A program made the position numbers and the translations under genes. DNA of 64,000 nt. Origin: Aselliscus stoliczkanus (lineage: Eukaryota; Chordata; Mammalia; Chiroptera; Hipposideridae). Shown one piece after another: positions 57,151 to 64,000 of this stretch (positions within the stretch are counted from its first letter, which is position 1; each line of letters opens with the position of its first letter). The stretch spans positions 154,717,523 through 154,781,522 of the forward strand of contig CM066730.1 of NCBI GenBank assembly GCA_033961575.1, in the 5' to 3' direction. The notes beneath the pieces are model-generated. The model saw only the letters and a list, made by a program, of their open reading frames with translations, made no database searches and was not told where the DNA came from.

Positions 57151-58225
57151 CAAGAGCTTTAGCACACCACACAAGCTAGTCACAACATGGCTCAACATAT
57201 AATTAGCAGAAGCTGAAAGGGCCAACCATATGTAGTAAAAGGAGGAAAGCCTGGGTGTTTTCAAGACCACTGAAAAAACATACTACAAACTCATTTTGCA
57301 ACCCATAATTATTTACTTGTGACTTTTGATCTTGGGATGTTTCTGTTTCCAGATGTGTATTCAAGTATTCTTTCTACCATGAGCACTAAAACCTGAAATT
57401 GGCACTGGAAAATACCAGGACAATAAGGCTTCAGCGGATACATTTCTCCTGCCTGTATTAGGTCAATTGCCAAGCAAGCCCAAGATGAAAGCTCCTGTAA
57501 GTACTGGTGTTGGCACATGCACACAGTTTATGATTTCAACAGCATGTATGTGGCCAAAGCTTGTGATTTCCCAGCAGACAGACTTGGTTCACTTTCTGAA
57601 TTAAATGTCCATGGTTCAGAAGCAGCAATTGCCTTATTGTTCTGTCTAGAAGCTATCCACTCCAATTCAAGGGCTGTGCTCTAAAAAAAGGAACTTAAAA
57701 ACTGAATCTACATTTAACCAAGAGGGTGTGCATCCGAGTATCACTTAGGCAAACAATGCCAAATCCTCAGCCTATATTTTCCAACAAAACTATCACTTCA
57801 CACTACACTGGTATAAGAATTTCAAAGTGACTCATATACCATGAAATCTCTCCCATAATAAGGGGAAAAGAAATTCTCCACAGTGCACAGATTTGAAAAT
57901 GTAGGCCACGTAAGAGATGTGACTTGTACTTCATAGACTAAAAACTAATAACAATACTAACAAGGCATTTTCACAATTATCTCACTTAACCCAAGTCACT
58001 GCTCTGATTTTAAACGTTCTTTCTGTAATACAATGTGAAACTGTCACCTAGAAGTCTGGATAGATCCTGGAGCTTGGACAATAATTTAAGTCTCTATGCC
58101 TAAATTTACCTATGTGTTTAATAGCTTCCTTATAGGATATTATAAAGATCAAATAAGATAATGACCGTGAAACTGCTTTGTAAAATACAAAATATTATTT
58201 ATATACATGAAGGTTTTTCTAAACA
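57151..58225. other. Unique intronic sequence
   Basis: No repeat or exon recognised. Confidence 0.5.
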
Positions 58226-58229
58226 TGAA

Positions 58230-58440
58230 TGGTCTAATATGTGCCAATAGCTCACTTATATTCTCATGAATCCCAAGGAGTTAGCATTATCATCTCCATT
58301 TTAACAGATGAGAAACTCAAAGATTAAAAGTTAAGTAACTTTTCCAAGATCGCAAACACAAGTTAGGTGGCAGAACTAGGACTGGAACACAAGACTTAAG
58401 AAATTCAAAGCCCATTCTCTTTCTACTACGTCATGCTGCC
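58230..58440 (-). repeat. MIR SINE, antisense
   Basis: 'atgtgccaatagctcactta', 'tcatctccattttaacagat', 'gagaaactcaaagattaaaa' and 'gtggcagaactaggactgga' follow reversed MIR. Confidence 0.88.
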
Positions 58441-58475
58441 TTGCTGGTTCTGTGCATTAAATAACACACAGACCC

Positions 58476-58585
58476 GGGCCGGCTGAGTGGCGCGGTGGTT
58501 AAGCGCTGGTTTGGGAAGCCAGCGGCCCCAGTTCGGGTCCCACATATGAGGGCCACTGACACTGCCCTCAAAAAAAAAAAAAAAA
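58476..58585 (+). mobile_element. Short tRNA-derived bat SINE, near-intact
   Basis: Head 'gggccggctgagtggcgcgg', stem 'gctggtttgggaagccagc', B box, 'actgacactgccctc', A-tail. The duplication acacagaccc is perfect (58466-58475 and 58587-58596). Confidence 0.97.
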
Positions 58586-59265
58586 TACACAGACCCTTCC
58601 CTCTTCTCTGTGCAATAAGTTATGTAAGTTCTTTTCTGTTATATGACGAACCAAAATCAGTACTAACTAGCTTCATATAACTCACGACACCTGGCAAGAA
58701 CTCATATGTTTTTAAGTATCAGACAGTCCATGTTGCCAATGTTTAAAGGTGAATGTTCTCTTTTATTCCTAGTCCAGCCTGGCATGTAAAGATTCTCTAG
58801 TCTCTAGGGCTTTGTGGAAACAGTCTAATTCAGCCTGAACCAAGCTACATATCACCCTTTCTGCTTAACCAACCACCACGAATCTAGATTGTGTTTGTTT
58901 TTAAATCTCCTCTCTAAAACCTAAAGCTTTGCCCATATGTGGTCAACTGAGTTTGTCACTGTCCCAGAAGAAATCAGGTCCTAGCTCTCCTGCCTCTGTT
59001 CCTTCTTTGTTTCCTCTGGTGTTCATAAGGACCTCAATCTACAGAGAGGGAAGCTTTGTCCATATCATCATCTGGATGAAATAATCCTCAAAACAATGCA
59101 CCTCTCTTTTCTCTGTTTCCATGTTTATTAAGCAACCATCTGATAACTAGCTTTATAATAAGCACTTTGGTACAGGGAAAGAGTGCCCCAGACAGCGATA
59201 GAAGTATTCCAATCACTGGACAGGTACATCCTCTATTATGAATCAATAAACTTGGCATACTAATT
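58586..59265. other. Mostly unique sequence
   Basis: A small L2/MIR-like piece lies near 59120-59200 ('tttattaagcaaccatctga'). Nothing else recognised. Confidence 0.45.
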
Positions 59266-59269
59266 GTTG

Positions 59270-59800
59270 CTTTTTTAAAAACTTTCAGTGATTGATTCCC
59301 CCACTGCCCATGATATAAAGTCATAAAAGAATCTCTGCCAGCTGGACTCAGGGTCTTTTACAGTATCATGTGCTCCCATCAAAACTAGCCCTTTAGTCAC
59401 ACTCAACTACTCATGTTCCTTAAAGCCCCTCATTCGCTTTCATACCTTCATGCCTTCGCACATATTATTTATTCCCTCTGCCTCCTCCCCTTCCCAACCT
59501 CCTCCATCTGACCAAATTCCATTCATCCCTAAAGGCTCACTGAAGTGTCACCTCCTTTGTCAAGTCTCCCAGTGAACCCCAAGGGGAGAGAGATTCAACC
59601 CTCCTCTTGCTTCCACAGTACTTTCCACATACCTCTGTTTTAGCACTTAACGCAATATTATATCAAGTTGTTTGCATGTATCTTTCTCATACTAGATGTG
59701 AATAACCAAGGGCAGGAGACAGGTCTCATTCATAATTCTGGCATCTCCAGGGCTTAACACTCTGTTACCTCTACTAGATATTTAATAGTTGTTGGAGGAC
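59270..59800 (+). repeat. L2 LINE 3' end, sense
   Basis: 'ttcatgccttcgcacatatt', 'ccctctgcctcctccccttc', 'ctcactgaagtgtcacctcc', 'gaataaccaagggcaggaga' and 'catctccagggcttaacact' follow sense L2 closely. Confidence 0.9.
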
Positions 59801-61182
59801 TGGAAAAATAAATGACACACCCTGGCTCTGTTGGTTGCTGCCCCCTCTGAACTGTTAGGATCCAGAGTTATAATCTATACCTCCTCCTGTTTCCTGGCCA
59901 GTCAGGCTCTGAAAGAGCCTTTGGGATATTTAGGAAATGAGAGCGAGTGTTTATGTCCATGATGAATCATCTAATCCTGCCAAAACCATGCTCACTACCA
60001 ATACACAGGGAAATGGTTGCCAGGCACAATTCTGGAAAATCCATGCTTGACAACCATTCCTAATACAGCTATAAAATACTGTTCTACGCCCTCAACATTG
60101 CAAGCGCATCACTTCCCTTCTCAACTTTGCCCCTTCTGGGGACAGTTTATGCAGCTGAAAAGTTTAGCTCTCCTTCTGAATACAAAAATATCATTAGTAA
60201 AATGAGGTACTACACATTAATAACAGCAGCAGAGAAAGATCCAATAACGCGGTGGCCAACCAATGAAGAGTCTAGAACCCCATCATCATCAATAGTTCCC
60301 CAAGTCTCTCCAAATGGAATTCCTGGCTTTATCCTCACAACTACCTCCCCTGATCACTGTATTGATGCCAGCTTAGGCAAACAGTTCTCCTATTGAGGCA
60401 GTAAGGAGACTTTGAAGTCTGGAAAATGCAGGAATTCCATACAGCACAGTAACAAAGGCGCGGATGCTAATCCATCCTGGCTTCCCAGTGAGAATGGTGC
60501 AGTGGGGAGGGAAGAGCAATTCTGCACCTATCATAGAGCAGGCTGCATGACAGCCTCATACAGCTCAAGTTAATTGACTCTGGCCGACCATTTTTGAGTC
60601 ATTCCTCCCCTCAAGAAAGAGATCTGTGTCTGGGAAGGATCAAATTCCTATACACCTGATCAAAGTCCTTCAGGGGAAAGCCAAACTGAGTGAGACAGCT
60701 AAAAGGACTGAACACAAGAGGCCTCTCCTGGAACAAGCCCCACTTCCCCCTTCTTTCCTAGTTTCACAGGCGAGGAAATCCAACTTCCGTTCAGCTGGAG
60801 GCCACCAGCAACATGATCTAGTGAGGTACTGAGATTTCTTCACCTGTTTTTGTTTTTAATTCTGATTTTTAAGGCGGCCACCAAGCCGGAGACAGGCCCG
60901 GAGTATCCTCCCTCTGAAGAGCCCAGCATTACTCAAAAGCCTGCAAAGGAAACTTAATGGAACCATTCACTTGGCAGTTTTTTGGTTTTTTTTTTGTTTT
61001 TGTCAATAAAGTTCAGCAGCACAATCTAACCTCTTTGTGCTCCGAAATGAACCACATTGCTTAAAAGAAGGACCACAGGGGGTTGACAGAAAACTTGCTG
61101 CAAGCAGGAAAAACTGAACAGCTTACAGGAGCTGATGCAGAAGGGAACAAAGTAGAACTTCTATGCTGGTCCATTTTAGTCT

Positions 61183-61185
<3 letters not shown>
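59801..61185. other. Unique sequence
   Basis: No repeat or exon recognised. A T-rich stretch occurs near 60978-61000. Confidence 0.5.

Positions 61186-61241
<56 letters not shown>
61186..61241. repeat. (CT)28 microsatellite; (AG)n on the gene's coding strand
   Basis: About 28 uninterrupted CT units form a pure polypyrimidine tract roughly 1.0 kb into the first intron, beside the CpG island. Such mirror-symmetric tracts can form triplex DNA and vary in length. Confidence 0.97.
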
Positions 61242-61245
<4 letters not shown>

Positions 61246-61739
61246 CCCAAGCAGAGCTCCAATGCCACAAGGAAAAACAAGGAGCATTCTACAGCTTCTT
61301 CATTAGTTTCCCTTCACTGGGTAAGTGTCGTAAACAAGTATGCTGGACTCAGTCAAAAGGGCTGAAGTTTCCTCTCCTTCGGATGAAAAGAAACTAAAGG
61401 CCCAGTCACAAGGGCCCCCGCTGAATCAAATAGGAGAAAGTGCAGCCTATGTCGTTTCTGGGAAAATCTCCATGTCTGTGGAAAGCACAACTGCCACACA
61501 AAGCAAAACCCCAGACCTGGATGTTCAAGACCACGGCGGGGGCTCCCAAGGCCACTTAAGGGGCAGCTGCAGCCGTTAGGGCGATGCTGTCCCCAGACCC
61601 ACGGGCCTGTCAAAACTTTCCGTCTGCACCCCAGGTTTAGGGGAGGCATTCACTTTGCAGCACTGCTTAGCAAGAGAGCCTCCAGGGGCGGAAATCCGAG
61701 CTCCCAGACAAAAATCTTTATTTTTGAGAAAAAGAAGCA
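61242..61739. other. Unique sequence bordering the CpG island
   Basis: No exon recognised. GC content rises towards the right. Confidence 0.5.
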
Positions 61740-62250
61740 ACAGACCCCCAGCCTCGGTCAGGCTCAACCCCCCCCCGGGGGGAGGTGAGGGTGGGAGGAG
61801 GCCTCGCCACCAAAACTGCACACTCACGGACACCGGCCCCACAGGCACCCGGGGGGGGGGTCCCACCCTCGGCTGCCACGCGACTGATGGGAGGCTGAGG
61901 GAGACAAAAGGGGGCGAGGGGCCCTCGGCAGCCTCTCCGAGGAGGACCCGCACGGGGTGCGGGGCGGGGGGCTTCCCCCCGGCCCCGCTCCGCCTCCTCC
62001 TCCTGCTCGGCAGCTCCCCGCAGCAGGCGGGCTCCAAAGCCAGCCCTGGTCTCGCCTCCTTCCAGCTGGGCCAGATAAGAGGTCAATACTGTAACCAGTG
62101 CTACGGAAAGCGCCGTGGGCTGCATGTGCGAATTCCGGAGCGTGATCCCCAATTCGGGACATAAACGGGCGCCGGGGTGGGCGCCACCCCGCCCGGCCGC
62201 CCCACCTGCGGCGGGCTCGGGGGCCCCCTTCCCGGCCCGGGCCCGGCCGC

Positions 62251-62252
62251 AC
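62251..62252 (-). other. Splice donor of exon 1
   Basis: The minus-strand sequence TACAAAG|GTGCGG gives an AAG|GT match with a weaker +3 to +6 (GCGG in place of RAGT). The open frame continues past it for 50 codons, but that extension is proline- and glycine-rich as expected of GC-rich intron, and it lacks the charged pattern of the exon. Confidence 0.7.
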
Positions 62253-62346
62253 CTTTGTAGCGCTCCAGCACATCCTCGTACGCCTGCACGAACTCCTTCT
62301 CCTGGCTGCGGTTGGCCGGCTGCTGGCCCGGCACGTAGCCAGCCAT
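62253..62346 (-). CDS. First coding exon (31 codons + 1 nt) of an unidentified gene
   Basis: The exon starts at an ATG in a good Kozak context (gcggccATGG, G at -3 and +4) and reads MAGYVPGQQP, then continues with a charged segment ending AYEDVLERYK. It ends at AAAG|GTGCGG: the last exon base is 62253 and the intron GT lies at 62252-62251. The frame is thus broken after one base of codon 32 (phase 1). I saw no other ATG upstream for several hundred bases, which supports this start. The second half (SQEKEF...ERYK) is rich in E, K and R and has the spacing of an amphipathic helix, so a helical or coiled-coil N-terminus is plausible. There is no signal peptide or membrane segment. I do not recognise the protein and give no symbol. 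The gene lies in a CpG island, so broad expression is likely. Evidence for a real exon: Kozak context, donor site and protein-like composition. Without exon 2 its function cannot be stated. Confidence 0.75.
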
Positions 62347-62960
62347 GGCCGCCCGCGCCGCGCTCTCGCAGGGCTCCAGCGGCCCACGCCGGCTCCAGGC
62401 CCCGCGCGCGGCGGCGGCGGCCGCCCCGGCCTCCGCCCTTTGTGCGGCCGGGGGACGGCGGCGGCGCCCTGGCTGTGCGCTCCGCGTCCGCGTCGCCCGG
62501 CCTGGCCGTCCGCGGCGCTCCGCTCCTCAGCCCGCTCGCAGCCCGCCGCTCGCGGCTCGCGTTTCCGCCTCCCCGGCCCTGGGCGCCGCTCCTCCCTCTG
62601 CCCGCCCCGGGGCGGCGGCGGCGGCTCCTCCTGTCAGGAGCGCCAGGCCCGGCCGGCTCCCCGCCCCTCGCACCGCCGCCTCCGCCGCCCGGCCTGCCCA
62701 CGCGGGTGTCCGGGACCGGCTGCGGGCCAGCGCCGGCTCGGGACCGGGGCCCTGAGCCCGGGGGCGGCGGGGCGGGGGGCTCGGCGGGCGCCCGGCGGGG
62801 GCGGAGGCCGCACGCGCGCGTCCGCGGGCCCGGCCGCCCCGGCGGGGAGACCCCGCAGCCGGCTCCCCAGGGCGGGCGGGCGGGCAGCCCCGGTCCGTGC
62901 GGACCTGCGGCCGGCGCTGGGACAAAGGAGGGAGCCCCCTGGCTGGCTGGGGAGCCAGCG
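62347..62960 (-). promoter_or_regulatory. TATA-less promoter and 5' leader of the minus-strand gene
   Basis: On the minus strand upstream of the ATG there is no ATG triplet over roughly 600 bases, no TATA box and several GC boxes. The transcription start cannot be fixed from sequence. The (CGG)n-like stretches ('gcggcggcgg' near 62411 and 62615) suggest a strongly structured leader if they are transcribed. Confidence 0.7.
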
Positions 62961-64000
62961 GGCTGGGCCTGTGCAGCTGCTGCAAAAGGACCTAGAGAAA
63001 CCGGAGCGGAAAGTGAGAGCCAGAGATCTGCAGAGATGCCTCCGATCCCAGGGCCAGACACGGTCAGAATGAGGACAGGGGCCAGACCCAGGCCGGCTGC
63101 AGTGTGAGGCTGAGGCTACAAAGATCCCGGGAACAAAGGCTTTTCCAACTCCGAATGAGCGGGCCGACCAAGCACCACGAAGGAAACCAGGCCAAGGATG
63201 CACAGCCAGCGGCTGAGAAATGACAACTGAGGGAGGGATGAAAAGAGGAGTCTGACTGCACCATAGGGTGAAATGGGAGGAGAGGCCCCACAGGATCGTT
63301 ACATTGTGACAGCCATTCGAACAGACTTAGATCAAAGGGACAAATGGGGGAAACTGAGACTGAGCCGGGGCTGTTACGGAACAAAGGGAACGATTCTGGG
63401 GCCTTCACGAGTCAGGAAAGAAAAAGGAAAAAACGATTCTGCCAGGGGAAAGGAAAGCGAAGAAGGGAGACTGGTAAAATATGGGTAGGGATGTACTGGG
63501 GACCTTTTGGAGAAGAGTTCGCAGCATCATCTGATCCTTCCATCAGCTGTGTACTCATAGGCTGCACTGGGGCCAAGAGCTGAGAACGAGGAACTCGGGT
63601 TCCTTTGAGTTCCTCAGGGAACTCAAAGGCAGGTGATCTTTGTGCCCACAGCGGCCCCCCACCAACCATCAGCCTCCCCCAGCTTCATCAAAGTCGGTGA
63701 ACTTGATTTTTCAGGGGGTGGAGAAGTGGCTGTGGGTTTAAAAGTTAGGCTGACTGATCCCACAATAACAGCACATTAGCAAGTGAAAAAAAAAGAATTC
63801 ATGCAACATTGAGCAGCCAAAATTGGGACCTAAGCTTCCATTAGAGTTCCCATTCTCTAGATTTTTAATGAGCAGCTTCTTACCTTCCCCCCACCCCAGC
63901 AAGGCCCTACATCTTTGAATGCTATGAGTAGTGCCAAGTATTTGGTCAATGCTCAGCGCATTAATAACAAGAGGAAGAAATGATACTTTTCACTAATAGG
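62961..64000. other. Upstream flank of the gene
   Basis: GC content falls quickly to the right. No exon or transposon recognised except an L2/MIR-like tail near 63890-63965 ('gtgccaagtatttggtcaat'). A divergent plus-strand transcript is possible from such an island, but I see no exon to support it. Confidence 0.5.

Larger units (their letters stand above)
1..62252 (-). other. Putative first intron (62 kb) of the minus-strand gene starting at 62346
   Basis: A splice donor follows the first coding exon at 62252/62251 on the minus strand, and the rest of the window to its left is downstream of it. I found no second exon that I could support: open frames here are short, lie in repeats or low-complexity DNA, and show no recognisable domain. 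It is therefore read as intron 1, possibly with intergenic sequence at the far left if the gene ends inside it. Its content is old repeats (MIR, L2, MER5A, L1 ends) plus younger tRNA-derived SINEs. Other genes inside it cannot be excluded without transcript data. Confidence 0.6.
61740..62960. promoter_or_regulatory. CpG island spanning the promoter and exon 1
   Basis: Very GC-rich sequence with abundant CpG begins near 61740 and ends near 62960, in contrast to CpG-poor DNA on both sides. GC-box-like motifs are present, for example 'ccccgcccc' near 62660 and 'cccgccccgggg' near 62602. No TATA box was seen upstream of the coding start. The very long open frames here on both strands (up to 447 codons) reflect the lack of AT-rich stop codons in GC-rich DNA. 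The island marks a broadly active promoter. Confidence 0.95.

Noticed and set aside
62101..62252. Continuation of the exon 1 frame to 81 codons
   Set aside because: It runs past a plausible donor (AAAG|GT) into Pro/Gly-rich sequence typical of GC-rich intron, so splicing at 62252 is preferred.
62385..62387. Upstream start overlapping the coding start (187-codon frame)
   Set aside because: The initiating triplet is GTG, not ATG, so it is not a conventional upstream ORF.
61718..63107. Open frames of 136-447 codons on both strands in the CpG island
   Set aside because: GC-rich DNA rarely makes stop codons. The frames overlap in several phases on both strands, have Pro/Arg/Ala/Gly-rich compositions and no domains. 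Only the 31-codon exon has Kozak and splice support.

Overview
This is a mammalian nuclear window, most likely from a bat. It carries ancient placental repeats (MIR, L2, MER5A, a Tigger element, a MaLR-type LTR and 3' ends of old L1 elements). On top of these sit about 19 copies of younger tRNA-derived SINEs. Their heads begin GGCCGGCCGAGTGGC and carry pol III A- and B-box sequence, and the long forms end in a tail built on CCCCAATAAAATCTT. From memory these SINEs look like those of horseshoe or roundleaf bats and relatives (Yinpterochiroptera). That host assignment is an inference and should be confirmed by a repeat search.

The only gene I can support is at the right end, on the minus strand. 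A CpG island (about 61.7-63.0 kb) contains a first coding exon. Its ATG (62346) has a good Kozak context, it has 31 codons plus one base, and it ends at a GT splice donor at 62252/62251. The leader has no upstream ATG for several hundred bases. I do not recognise the gene. Everything left of 62252 reads as the long first intron of that gene, or intergenic DNA to its 3' side: more than 62 kb with no second exon I could recognise.

Layout. 0-17 kb: MIR, L2 and L1 remnants with scattered SINEs, plus a tRNA-Gln-like 5' half at 12.63 kb flanked by direct repeats. 17-23 kb: largely unique DNA with one perfect CRE palindrome. 23-30 kb: large antisense L2 blocks and L1 remnants. 30-38 kb: MIR, MER5A, L1, SINEs and a Tigger DNA transposon at 37.5-38.0 kb. 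38-44 kb: mostly unique, with L2 and SINEs. 44.2-44.8 kb: a MaLR-type LTR split by a retroposed fragment that itself contains an 82-bp palindromic mariner MITE. 45-50.4 kb: MIR, MER5A and a 1.5-kb L2, within which lie an unidentified repeat (second copy 1.2 kb away) and a 46-bp minisatellite. 53-54.6 kb: a sense-orientation L2 split by a SINE. 59.8-61.7 kb: unique DNA and a long (CT)n tract. 61.7-64 kb: CpG island, exon 1 and upstream flank.

Most open reading frames in the window are chance frames in repeats, in the minisatellite or in the GC-rich island. The most interesting items are the nested LTR / retroposed fragment / mariner hairpin, the tailless tRNA-half insertion, the unidentified duplicated repeat, the 46-bp minisatellite grown from an L2, and the head-tail relations of the bat SINEs.
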